A stretch of 64,000 nt of DNA, taken from assembly GCA_026874595.1 (NCBI GenBank), contig CM049307.1:78964643-79028642 (forward strand), read 5' to 3'. Positions 11,164 to 22,326 of this stretch are shown in pieces. Below the pieces are notes generated by a model. That model was not told where the DNA came from. It saw only the letters and a program-made list of their open reading frames with translations, and made no database searches. The stretch's first letter is position 1, and each line of letters opens with the position of its first letter. The position numbers and the translations under genes were made by a program. The stretch comes from Sipunculus nudus. Lineage: Eukaryota; Annelida; Sipuncula; Golfingiida; Sipunculidae.

Positions 11164-13250
11164 ATGCCAGAGCGTTGTGTCGTAGGACGATGTAACAACA
11201 CCAAGTGTGATGGTGTAAGTCTGCACAGGTTTCCTTCACTGTTGAAACCACATGCCCGAGCTAAATGGACCAATTTTGTCCGTCAGAAGAGGCCGAAATG
11301 GACACCAAGCATGACCTCTGTCATTTGCTCTAGCCATTTTAAACCTGACGATTTTGAGGGGACACAGATGAAGGCAAGAGGTTACAGAAGCCGCCTCACG
11401 TTAAAACAAGCTGCAGTACCAAGTGTCCAGGCAACACCAGGTCTCATCTCTCTGTCAGTAGGACCAAAAAGCCGAAAAAGGTCTGCCCGCTCTCAACTGT
11501 CAGTGGGCACAGAAGGGGAATTCCGTTCAGGGACGTCGCGACATGGCGCCACGCAGGCTGAGACGTCGGGACATGACGCCACTCCGTCTGAAACGTCTAG
11601 GAAGAGACGTCAAGTGGCAAGGAAACTCCTAGTGTCTCGTGTGAGTATAAATTCATGTACATTTGTGTAGATAATTGAAATAAAGTACTTGATGAGTGCA
11701 TTGAAAGAATAAAAATTACTTTGCAGGGCTTGATCCCTTGCCGGTCCATGACAGAAGTCACGTGACTGCTCGATGGGCTGTCATTGTCAAAAAAAACCCT
11801 GCAGTTTCTGCATGATAATATTTAAATCCTTTCAATGATAATGCTAATGTCTTGTATTAATTTTGATTATTTTTAATATCTCCATGAAACTAGACACGAA
11901 AGAACATTTTAAATGAAAAACACTGAAGAAGCGATGGATTTAGACTGTGATGCATTTATTCATAACGACTGTACATGTGTCATTGACACATTAGCTTGTA
12001 GACCCTGTTCCGAAGAAGACAACCCCGGAGACGGCGATCCCTCGGGTCTGTACTCACGTTAATTCAACCTCGATGACAGCAAGCCCTCGAGTACGTACTT
12101 ACGTTAGGCCATCTTCAACCAGAGGGACCCAGTGCAGAAGAAAGCCACCAAGTAGGAGTAAAGGTATTAAAAGGATTGTGACCTAATAAAATTTTGAGCT
12201 AATATTCTAATAATTATTTTAGATATATTAGTGAGTGTGAATGAAAGTTATTTATTTCGAATATTATAAAAAATATATTTGTAATAATAATTTTGAGTCA
12301 ATACATTCATATAATTAATCATTTTATATAATTAAGAAAAAAGAGTATATGTAATAATCATATAATTTAATAATAATAAATTATATATATATAAATATCA
12401 TGTAAACTCATGTTTGTATGTGTAATAATAGAATATAGATAACAGAATGAAGACGCCTTAGTGTTGACTAACTGTTTAATTCAACCACGAGCTTTCGAAA
12501 CTTATAGCTTCTTCATCAGGTGTCAAGGTGTGAAGAAGCTATAAGCTTCGAAAGCTCGTGGTTGAATTAAACAGTTAGTCAACACTAAGGCGTCTTCATT
12601 CTGTTATCTATACACTGAGGGACTAACACGGCTATACGCATTCTACATAATAATAGAATATATATACACACATATATATATATATAATAGTATATGGAAT
12701 TGATTTATTTATCAGTTAAAGTGAATAAAAGTTGTTTATTCGACTGTGTGTAATATTAAAAGTAACAATAATAATAATATAATTATTGTGTTATATTTTA
12801 ATATTTATTTTCTATTTATTAGTTAGTGTTATTGAAAGTTATTTATTTCAAATATTATATAAAATATATTTGTAATAATAATTTTGATTGAATACACATA
12901 ATTAATGATTTTATATAATTAAGAAAAAGAATAAATTTAATTATAACATAAATTATAATAATTATATATATATATATATATGTATAAAAAAGCAAAGTTG
13001 TTAAATATAAATAAATATAGAGAATATGTTTTTATATATTTATTAGTTAAAGTGAATGAAAGTTGTTTATTTTGAATGTGTGTGTAATAATAATAATAAT
13101 AAATATATATGCACATTTAATAAAAATTTTTATTTAGTTTTGATATTGTTAACATAGAAAATGAATATAATTATATATAATATAATAATGATTATTTTAT
13201 TAATATTATTAATTATATTTATAATTATGTAGTTATATTGTTAAAACAGA

Positions 13251-13299
<49 letters not shown>

Positions 13300-15054
13300 T
13301 ATATCAATTTATATGGTTTTAGATAGTAAATAGTAAATGGTAACTGAAGCTGTTCATTTTGTTATTTATATTTATTTAAAAATATTAAGTTAACATTATG
13401 TGGTCAGCAGTATCCAAACAAACATTGGTGTATTTAGTATTAATATTCATAAAGATATTTCTTTATTTTAGTGACACAGGTACCACCCATAGTTATGGTG
13501 TCAGTAGGAGTACAGTGTAATCTGACTGCACCAGAACCAGTGCCAGTTGACACATCTACACCTGTCCACAGTCCTGTCTGCATGTCCTGGAGTGATGATT
13601 CAGAGGGTATCCAAGAGGTGTTTGACAGTGATTACATGCCATCAGCAAGCGAGTCAGCCTTTTCAGGCCAATCTGACAATGATGTTACTGTGCAGTAGGT
13701 ATTTTGTAATCTGACCAACAAATTTATAGGTTTATCAATTATTATAATTTTTTTATGAGATATATACAAATATGTACTAAGTTTTATAATTATGAATGCT
13801 TAAGGGTTGGCACATACAATGTTATGGTCTGTGCGTAATAAAGAACCCATGGTTCATGGACCACATGCAAATGTTATACATAATCATTTTAAATGTAAAA
13901 AGCGTCTAATCTGAAATGATTATATGGTTGATATGTAATTTCAAGCCATATGTACCCTATAGCCCCCCCCCCCCCCCCACACACACACATAAACATTAGT
14001 ATGTTTGATATATTTGTTGTTTCAGAACACCAACAGAAATCCCATCTGAGCCCCAAGCTGAACCTAAGTACATGGTGTTCCAGTCATGCTTGCTTGATCT
14101 GTTCAAAACATGCCCATCCTGCTCAGCCACCTCAAAAGCCTGGGTTCACGAAGAAACTGGCACAATGGTCACAATCCAACAGAGCTGTCAAACCTGTGGT
14201 TATGAGAGGAAGTGGAGTAGTCAGCCATACATGAGAGGGTAAGTTGAGTTATATTCATTTTTAAGGGTTGGTGTTATATCCAAGGAAGAGACATTACATT
14301 TTGGAGGAAACCTGAGGCACTATAATAAAGTTTTAACTCAAAGGATTTATTTTATTGCAAAATATAGCCATTTCTTTGTCACAGATCTATTCAATGGTAT
14401 TAGGGGGTGGTTTGTAGCAGAGGTGACCTTGGATGAGCCATGGGGTTCTTTAAACTTGACAGCTGTGTACACAGAAAATCCTGACAAGGTTTGTAGAGCC
14501 TGACTACTTCTTGTGTATATAATGGTTAATTGTCTAGATATGGACACTTGTGAAACATCACCTAGATTCATGAGGTATGCCAACATTTTAAGTATTCACT
14601 TCATATATATTGATAATATGATTGGTATGTTTATCAAAAAGGAAGCAAATGTTCATTTTTAACTTTATTTTTGTTTTACAGGATGCCTGCAGGCAATCTG
14701 ATATTGTCTGCTGCAATACTCTTCTCAGGGTCCCTTGCAGCAAAGGTTATCAGGATGTTCTCAATCATGAAAATGGCCTGCATCAGCTCAGGAACATTCT
14801 ACAGGCATCAGAAAAACTTTCTCCATCCCACTATAAACAACTGCTGGAAGACTGAGCAAACTCAACTACTGCAGTCTCTGGACAAAGAACAAGGTCTAAT
14901 ATTAGCAGGGGATGCAAGATGTGATAGTCCGGGTCACTGTGCAAAGTACGGATCATACACTTTGTTAGAGTCAACCAAGAACAAGATCATTGATGTCCAG
15001 TTGGTGCAGGCAAGGATAACTATTTTACAAAATATATGTACAATATTATTTAAA

Positions 15055-15103
<49 letters not shown>

Positions 15104-16746
15104 TGCAACAGATGTAGTACATTCATTTCCATAATATAAATTAATAACTTTGAGAGGTCGTGGCAAATGATTTGACATTGTTTACATTCAAATGATTTGG
15201 CATAGATTTTAATCTAAACTGATATGGTGACACCAGATATTGGAATAAAAAAAATTCCTGATACTCATGAGAGATTTTTTCCTTTTTCAGAGCAATGAGG
15301 TACCAAACAGCAGCTGGTGTGAGCTTGAGGGACTACAAAGGGGTGTAACAATGCTATCAGAGCAAGGGTTTGTGATTAAAGAACTCATCACTGACAGACA
15401 CAAACAGGTGTCTAGCTGGGTGAAGAAGAACCTGCCCCAGACAAACCACTACTACGATGTATGGCATGTTGCTAAAGGTACTTTATTACTGCTAGTTGTA
15501 TCATATATGTTCATTTAAGATCAATACCATACTCATTTCACTTTAGCTGGTAAGTTACCATGATTTGATCTTGTAGGTTACAGTAGGTATGCAAAACTTT
15601 CTTTTACACTAAAATTCTATACCCAGGGTTCACATTGGTTATTGTTTATATTATACCTAATCAGTAAAGTATTTTTATATATATGAAATCTAAGGAATCC
15701 TTTACACCCTGAAAATATTTATATTGAGCAAATTTACATTTCACATTCTAGTGATCATTAGGTTACTACAAATATACATACATCAAGGCTAACTTGTATT
15801 CTTGATTACAGGTCTTGGTAAGAAACTACATGCCTTGGGACGCGTTAAAGGATGTGAGGATGTTACCCTTTGGACCCCCTCCATTATTAACCATATTTAT
15901 TGGTTTGCACAGTCAGCCCAAGATCCAGATGTCCGGGTGGCTAAATGGGAGTCGTTGGTTAACCACATGCAGAACTGTCATGAAGGCCACAGCAACATAT
16001 ACCCCGCGTGCGAGCATGCACCCCTCACAGAAGAGGAGAGGGACAAACAGTGGTTGGTGCCTGGTAATGAATATGGTTTTTCATAAATATTTAATTAGTT
16101 AAATTTACATGTATCTTATTTCTAAGATCTGATTGAACATTTCCAGGTGCGGATCCAGGGTTTTTTTGCAAGGGGGGGGGGGGGGGGGGGGGGGGAATAG
16201 GTGTCACTGAGTGATTATTCCAGAAATTTACCCGTCATGGTTTAAAATTGGTCAAAAAATAAGTTGGTGGTTGACAGCAGGGAATGATCTTGACCCCCCC
16301 CCCCCCCCCCCTCGATCTGCGCCTGCATTTCTTCTGTGGTCTCATTTCACCATTTAGTGAAACAACAGAAACTTGCATGGATTAGTGCTGCCCCTGTCCT
16401 TCATTTATTCAATATCCATATCAATATCCAACAAAATTATATCTAAGGGGATGTCTAAATTTCTCAGCTGAATTTGTTTTTAAAATTTGATAAATGTAAA
16501 ATATACTTATTTCTCAGAGGAATAGAGTTGCAGTAATCCAATTTTTGCGTTTGGTAGAACTTGGGGACATCTAACTGTATGTTGAATTTTAGATTTGTAG
16601 GTGCAATGGTTTCAAAATGTGCCCTGTTAACAAACGGATGGACAACAAGGGATCATCACTATACTAGTATAGCTCAGATGACTTGAATTCAGCTGAGCTA
16701 AAAAGTGCTGTGCAGATTATCCATGATGTCTGAAAACGCTTAATTG

Positions 16747-16803
<57 letters not shown>

Positions 16804-18116
16804 TTACAATCCATATGTAATTTCTTTTTCAAAGGCACAAAAGCCTTTATATATATATATATATAATTTTTTACAATCCATATGTAATTTCTTTTTCAAA
16901 GGCACAAAAGCCTGTGAGAAACTGTCAGATGTGTTGACAACCCCCTTCTTACTCAAGGACCTTCGAAAATTGTCCTCAAGATACCAGACGGCATCGCTTG
17001 AGGCCTTCCACAGCCTCATTTTGCAGTTTGCCCCAAAGCTTGTAGGATTTTCCTACTTGGGTCAATATTGCAGGTAAATATTTACCTATGAACACAGAAA
17101 AATTTGTTTACTGCCAATGGGAATCCACACCATTACCTTCCCATTGCTGGTCATTTGTTCAATTCCAAATGACACTGAACCAGCTTTTCTGTGGATCCAT
17201 TTTCAATATATATTATATATATATATACATACATATTTATATTCATATATATATATATATATGTGTGTGTGTATATACTATATATATGTTAAAAATTTGG
17301 TTATTTACATATATATCTTTATATTATTAATCTAGCTTGAATGACAAAACATCCCACATATGGGGATCAGTGGCTGGTATAGTTGTTAATCAATAATAGC
17401 TTCGGATGAAAATTATATGACTTTTCTTTGACACATATTTTTTATGATTATTCAAGTAAATATGAGAGGAATTTTGAAAATCTTGAAGCACTTCTTTATG
17501 TTTCAGAACAGTGCTAGCTGTAATGCACTACAATGGCAACAGTGAGAGATCACAGGCTACCACACAAGATGGAACACCAAGATTTGCCATAAGGTTTCCA
17601 AAATTCAAGAAAGGAGGGCATAGTGTTTGTGTGACCAAAGAAAACCCTTCATATGGTAAATAGTCATTGAAATGGTGGTCCTGATAATATTTTGATTACA
17701 ATACATGTATATCAAAGCTGGGGCAAATTTATTGGCTTAATTATTTAACACAACTTTCAAACTTTTTTGTATTTTATGATGATATAATAAAAATGTAGGG
17801 GTTGTATTTTCTTTCTTTCAAATAATATTACAAGGCCTGTTAAAATGCATTGTACAATTGACTTCATACTAGGCTATATAAACATGTACTAGTAGGCTCA
17901 TATTTCTCAACATAAAAATTCTTATACTATTCTACAGACTATGTGGATAAGCTGATGGATGCATTGATCAAGGCCTACAGAGAAGATCCTCACATTCTGA
18001 AGAACAGCATAAGAGAGGAGAGGGCAGCTGTTCCAGACACTCTAGCATCAGCAATGGTCCGTCCCATCAAGGAAGTGGCTGTAGCAGCAGCTCACTTGAG
18101 TCGATTCCGCACTTAA
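11164..18116 (+). CDS. THAP-domain Kolobok-type transposase, nine exons
   Basis: The model joins 11164-11640, 13480-13694, 14026-14238, 14682-15009, 15291-15477, 15812-16063, 16902-17073, 17507-17655 and 17938-18116: 2172 bp, 723 residues, no stop, phases consistent. The N-terminal THAP zinc domain (C5, C10, C55, H58) should bind DNA, probably the element ends. Residues about 160-230 are a low-complexity acidic linker. A CxxC pair (CPSC ... CQTC, exon 3) forms a likely zinc ribbon. The DDE/RNase H-fold core follows: GDARCDSPGH (Asp379 or Asp383), TDRH (Asp446), DVWH, then SLEAFHS (Glu591). This should cut and paste the element in the nucleus. Exon 2 uses the CAG eight bases after a TTTTAG, because the latter gives a TGA. 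Exon 4 ends at a GC donor (CAG|GCAAGG). Family placement rests on THAP, TTAA and the core motifs. It could instead be a domesticated gene, but the perfect termini argue for a live transposon. Confidence 0.87.
11913..12062 (+). CDS. 49-residue ORF in transposase intron 1, uncertain
   Basis: ATG-to-TAA frame with cysteine-rich content (LDCDAFIHNDCTCVIDTLAC, then RPCSEEDN). It may be an alternative exon or chance. No splice evidence was found linking it to the flanking exons, and no family was recognised. Confidence 0.15.
   Translation: MKNTEEAMDLDCDAFIHNDCTCVIDTLACRPCSEEDNPGDGDPSGLYSR
12434..12611. mobile_element. fold-back element, copy 2, in transposase intron 1
   Basis: Near-perfect palindrome. 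Arms of about 70 bp (12434-12502 and 12541-12611) share GATAACAGAATGAAGACGCC and AATTCAACCACGAGCTTTCG, with an inner pair ATAGCTTCTTCA/TGAAGAAGCTAT. The loop is only about a dozen bases. The right tail ACTGAGGGACTAACACGGCT is the inverse of the left tail of copy 1. A CTGATGA/GAAA hammerhead-like motif lies on the minus strand at 12519-12493. Confidence 0.7.
12612..13470. other. very AT-rich intronic sequence with (TA)n
   Basis: Rest of transposase intron 1. Similar AT-rich lines recur (for example AGTTAGTG..ATGAAAGTTATTTATTTC at 12225-12260 and 12825-12850), indicating internal duplication. A long TA run lies at 13253-13296. No coding sequence. Confidence 0.8.
15058..15100. repeat. (TA)n in transposase intron 4
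   Basis: TA dinucleotide run inside the intron that follows the GC donor. Confidence 0.95.
16144..16325. mobile_element. 182-bp hAT-like miniature element in intron 6
   Basis: The ends are CAGGTGCGGATC and GATCTGCGCCTG, with CATTTC repeated directly outside both (16138-16143 and 16326-16331). It contains a poly-G and a poly-C tract in inverse order. Similar GCGGATCCAG-type ends occur at 23298-23512. Confidence 0.7.
16799..16912 (+). repeat. duplicated splice acceptor region of exon 7
   Basis: About 50 bp (AATTTTTTACAATCCATATG, then AATTTCTTTTTCAAAGGCAC and AAAAGCCT) appear twice, at 16799-16848 and 16864-16912, separated by a TA run. Only the second copy leads into the coding exon. The first is a decoy acceptor that runs into the TA repeat. 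Confidence 0.85.
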
Positions 18117-18297
18117 AGAAGCCCACGAACAATTTAAATGTGTGATTATACAACCTGCATATTAATAACAGAATAGTTTATGTTTATAGTATTCTCAGTG
18201 TATAAAAAAGAGAAAAATTCATTCTCAGTGCTATTTTACTAAATATTTAATTTTGCAAAAAGTGTCCAACTATCCATATGGAGTTCCATTTACAGCA

Positions 18298-20438
18298 CTA
18301 GATGTCTGGCCACCTGAAGCCTTTATATGTGTTATTATCATCGGGGAATGTCGCCCTGATCAAGTTTACTGCACAAGATGGCAATGGGACACGACTGTGC
18401 TTGCCCAGGTACCCCCAACACCACCTTACTAGTTGACGATATGCAGTGTACCGATATTTCCTGCAAAGAACAGACCTGTATGTGAGACCTTTTGTGAAAA
18501 AAATGTTTGTCAAAGGTAAAACATATCCTATTGTTACCCTTTGACTGCAGAACTTTAATTTGTTCTGAGATTGTCAAAGGTCCAGATGCCATATGTCCAT
18601 TATTAAAACACCTGATCTTCAAACTGCTTCAGTGTTATAGATGTTTAATATTTTATGTTACATCACCAGCTAATGCCAGCTATGACAAAAAAATTTTCCA
18701 TGAAATTTGCTATGATAAAACTTGGTTGTGTAGTTTAAGCTTATTTCCGTCATTTTATAATTGGACTTACTCATGAATAGCCATATTAACAGGCCCATAC
18801 TGCTGTCGATATTGGTGGTAAGCCATTGCTAGCACCCATGGGTTTAAACAAACTGCTTCAAACCCAGGGTGCTGAGTGACACATGAAATCTCTGGCATCT
18901 GTAAATCCTGCACAGTGCTCAAGATTTTTTCACACTCTTGGCAGCAACCACTCTGTTCATCTTTGGCCATGACTACACACCTGCCACACTTGCACCTTTC
19001 ATATAATATAATTGTCTCAGATATATTGTGTATAAACAATTTTATTTTTTAATATAAGAATAAACTGCTGAATCAAAACAATTGGAGAGCAAGCTATTTT
19101 TATATTAGGGGAAATAGTTTATAGATAAAAATATATGATCAATTATTATTATGGTTTCCATATTAAATTTGTTGATTGTTACATGGGATTTATATATTAT
19201 CTTGCCTAAGAGAGTTAATGCTTTACAATAATAGAAGTTCTTCTATCACTTAATGGTAATGTAGCTGACAACATTTATTCATGCATACACACTTTATACA
19301 GACAGAATGGAAGTAGTCATTGTAACTTCAATTTGGTGCCGGCACCAATAATAAAGTATGATCAATATGCTCTTCTCTGTATCAAGTACTAGCCCCCTTA
19401 AAAATATTTTTTAAATAATTATATATATATATACATATATATATCCATAATTTTAATGCAGATTTATTTTACCAATGCTTCAATAATAAGACAGGATATC
19501 CATTTTGAACTTTTGTAAAGTGACCCAAATATTACTAACAAAATTTGATATCTCTTTGAGAGCGTATTTAGGATGTTAGATGACATTACTGACACTGTGG
19601 ATCCAAAATAGCTGTCAAAATGGGCCTTCTAGAACTGTTATTAATATAAAATGGGAACTGCGTTTGGGAATTCAACCCCCCCCCCCCTATATTACAGGGG
19701 AATATTTTCCCGGTGTGAGTAAAATTCTACATTTTATTATATATGTAACTAATGAGCAGGCCTTGCATTGTTATTGGTAATGTTGCACTTGTATTAAGTT
19801 GTAACTGTAAGGTCTAAGGACAACAATTCATGTCAGTTCCTTTTGTCTTGACCCTCGCTTCAAATGCAGGCCGGAATCTTAGCATTTATCCTTTTTCATA
19901 AACCTGATAACAAAATAAATCAAACTTTGCAACAACAACAAAAATGTAGGATTATAATGATGTTTAACCCGACGCGTAATCAACCGATTGTATCACAACA
20001 AAACGATATGACGCCCATGACATGAGCGATATTAAGTTCAGCAGACCATGCCAAGAATTCTGAAAGTTCTCAACACATTACCTACGTATTGTATCATTGT
20101 GCATTTTCCAATAAAATATGTTGGGTATGGAACTGTCTAATAGCAATAGCCTAATGCTGTCATAATAATCACCAAAACAACTGGCCAGCTCGAGAAACCG
20201 TGGGAGAAGTTGCTGCCGCTCCATTAGACCCAGTGTCTTCTTGGCTGTCACCATTGCTCGCACTCGCCGTCGTCTTCCGAGCCCGAGGCTCAAAACGATA
20301 GGGAGCTATAACTGCTAAGGGTGGGAAATCTCTAGATTCACCGTCATCGCTATATTCTTCATCATCATATACGATCACGTTCTCCTCGGATCCGGACGAG
20401 AAGCGCTCCTCGCTTGAGCAGCTTCCCTCGTCAGCCAT
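18298..20438 (-). CDS. P2X7 C-terminal ballast-like zinc protein, three exons
   Basis: The model joins complement exons 20438-20173, 18995-18771 and 18460-18298: 654 bp, 217 residues. Splice sites are TTTTG|GTGATT, GAAAG|GTGC, TGA|GTAAGT and TTTGCAG|GAAAT, and all phases agree. Residues 1-60 are acidic and Ser-rich, then IAPYRFEP. The exon 1-2 junction creates W89-C-K-C-G-R-C, the WCxCGxC signature. Cysteines follow at 106, 107, 110, 127 and 138 (GCCQEC, then HPGFEAVCLN). Exon 3 has YRQLVRWCWGYLGKH and PLPSCAVNLIRATFP. In vertebrate P2X7 the equivalent cytoplasmic domain binds two zinc ions and a guanine nucleotide (established). Here there is no channel or membrane segment, so it is a free-standing soluble protein. 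The ATG at 20438 was chosen as first in strong context near the domain; ATG 20462 would add eight residues. It lies wholly inside the transposon. A role in transposition or host interaction is inference. Confidence 0.85.
18996..20172 (-). other. intron 1 of the ballast-like gene
   Basis: AT-rich intron of 1177 bp. It contains a short interrupted TA run near 19420-19445 and a poly-C tract at 19677-19687. No other gene seen. Confidence 0.75.
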
Positions 20439-20471
20439 GATAACACCTTGGCTTGAGGGCAAATCCCGGGA

Positions 20472-20492
20472 GTTCTGGTTGTGACGTCACAC
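20472..20492 (-). promoter_or_regulatory. right promoter block with CRE palindrome
   Basis: Exact inverted copy of the left block (21 of 21 bases), 170 bp inside the right terminus and about 34 bp upstream of the ballast-gene ATG at 20438. The mirrored placement suggests paired promoters or a transposase-binding subterminal site. Confidence 0.6.
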
Positions 20493-20649
20493 AGCTCCAA
20501 AGGGCTGCCCCAACTTTTTCAGGCGCTCTCCCTGATGCCGTCCACAAATTCGTTCGCTAAACCGATTGGAACGTCCACAGGTAGCAAATTGATACGGGAA
20601 TTTTTTTCATGGACCCACAGCTTACTTTTATTAAAAATCATGTTGTGGG

Positions 20650-20666
20650 TGGAAGTAGGCCTTTAA
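20650..20666 (-). repeat. right terminal inverted repeat and TTAA duplication
   Basis: TGGAAGTAGGCCT at 20650-20662, then TTAA at 20663-20666. Mirror image of the left end. Confidence 0.9.
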
Positions 20667-20776
20667 GCATAGCCCGGGGGCATGTTCCGTCCCCGAGACC
20701 CAATGGTCCCACCCAGCGTCCGTTATGCGGAACACGGTGATAAACCGGGGAACGCGCCCTAGACCGCACAGTTTTT

Positions 20777-21296
20777 TAGCTCAGCTGACTGAAAGTCATC
20801 TGAGCTATAGCGATCACTCTTTGTCCGTCGTCCGTCTGTCCGTCCATTAACCAGGCACAAATCGTAACCGCTGGACCTAAACCTTGTAACTTGGCATTCT
20901 GAGAGGTCCATGATAATCTCCTTGGAAACCAGAAATTAGGTCTCTGTTACCCATATCCTTCGAGCTATGGGGCCCCAAAGTACCCCCCAGAAAAGTCAAA
21001 AATTTCATTCAAAAACATCAATATCTCATTAACTACATCACTGATGGTCATGATTTTTGGCATACATATTGATCATGAGATGTTCCATCAGTTCCTGCAG
21101 ACTGGTGGCGCCACCTGTATTTTTCGATTTTTTACGAATTTTTTTCTTTAAAAGATGCTGTCATCTGTTAACAGGGCACAAATGGTAGTGACTGAACCTA
21201 GAATCTATTTTGTTGACATGACGGGAGGCCCATGGAAAGTCTCCTTGGAACCCAGAAATTAGGTCTCTGTTACCCATATCCTTCAAGCTAGTAATG
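20777..21296 (+). mobile_element. hairpin-satellite element, copy in duplication 1
   Basis: Begins with the hairpin TAGCTCAG.TGACT-GAA-AGTCA.CTGAGCTA (20777-20807). A GTCCGTCGTCCGTCTGTCC tract follows, then one and a half satellite monomers in the order A-B-A (A with GTCTCTGTTACCCATATCC, B with GGTGGCGCCACC). Confidence 0.8.
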
Positions 21297-22186
21297 TCAT
21301 TTTTTAATTGAAGAAACAACAATAGACACTGATCATTTTATTAATCATGTTGGATGCCGTTAATGAAAGGCTTAGACGACTAGACGCTGATGCGGCCGAG
21401 TGACGGTACCTCTGCATGCATGGTTTCTGGCAAAAGTACTGTGTGATGTTCGGAACAAACAGACAACTGCACCCTGTAAACAAGGCAACTCAATCATATA
21501 ACTGTATCCCGTTAATGGCGGACCAACCATTAATAGCTTAATCCTGCGACAGAGTTAACCTAGTGAGACATCGGGCGTGGTGATCAGAAACGGTCAGCTG
21601 AGCACGATTTGAGCGGGCACCCAGTTTAACTGTGGCCTCGTTATGGAGATGCACTGGTCCCAGCTGGAGTGGAAACGGGGTTTCTTCTGAACAAACGATA
21701 TACCGATCTCTAGAGCCGGCACTTGTTCTAATAACCTAGTAATGCATGACTTCATTTGATGGACCCAGGTTGAATTATCCCGAAGAAATCTATCGAGATT
21801 TATCTAAATATTTTCTCCCACGATTCAGATAAGGCAAACGATATTTTAGTTGTTGTGTCATTGAGCCAAGACTATTTTTATTCATTGAATGAGTCTTAAG
21901 GGTATTAAATTCCATCGAATGTTTACCGAACAATCTTTGGCTTATTTTCAGATCTGTTCACAAATGAGTTCTGATAAAATGCATAAACAGGAACGATTAA
22001 TCCACGAAAGTTTTAACCCAATGAATAGTGTTTAAGGCCAAAACCACGAAAGGTAAAACCTGAATCCAAAGTATATTTAATAAGACTGCCAAATCTTTAT
22101 ACTGATAGTTATAGTTAAAGTAAAAACTGCAGCACTTAATTGTTATTAGTTAAAAGATTTTATTTTTATATTATTTTTATACCCTC

Positions 22187-22326
22187 TGCGCATGCGCTAC
22201 TGTGATGACTGCTTATATTTCTCCTCTGCATTTTGCCGATGTTTTTGTTGATTAAACCTAAAACAGCCCAGGTTTTACGCCATACATGGACTTTACAATA
22301 TCGGGAAAATATACACTTATTACCGG
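22187..22326 (+). promoter_or_regulatory. NRF1-type promoter and first exon, copy 1
   Basis: TGCGCATGCGC (22187-22197) is a consensus NRF1 palindrome. About 130 bp downstream lies a strong splice donor, ACCGG|GTGAGT (exon end 22326). This looks like a TATA-less promoter with a non-coding first exon for the ORF at 22728. The same arrangement is in copy 2 without the ORF. Confidence 0.5.

Larger units (their letters stand above)
10901..20662. mobile_element. Kolobok-like DNA transposon carrying two genes
   Basis: 9762 bp. The left end is TTAA|AGGCCTACTTCCA and the right end is TGGAAGTAGGCCT|TTAA: a perfect 13-bp terminal inverted repeat with a TTAA duplication on both sides (10897-10900 and 20663-20666). 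Inside are a + strand THAP/DDE transposase gene (11164-18116) and a - strand P2X7-ballast-like gene (20438-18298), convergent, with 181 bp between their stop codons. Each starts just inside an end, beside an identical inverted 21-bp block with a CRE. TTAA duplication plus a THAP-containing DDE transposase is the hallmark of the Kolobok superfamily (established knowledge). The family assignment is by motif, not alignment. All exons are open, so it appears young and possibly autonomous. Smaller elements have inserted in its introns (12434-12611, 16144-16325). Confidence 0.88.

Noticed and set aside
13471-13480. Exon 2 acceptor at TTTTAG (13471)
   Set aside because: Gives an immediate TGA after exon 1 in phase. 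The CAG eight bases downstream keeps the frame.
13950-14234. 94-codon frame overlapping transposase exon 3
   Set aside because: Shadow frame. The frame carrying the CPSC...CQTC zinc ribbon is the one that splices in phase with exons 2 and 4.
18338-18622. Minus-strand 94-codon frame around ballast exon 3
   Set aside because: An alternative frame over the same DNA. Only the frame of 18460-18298 continues the conserved domain and splices in phase.
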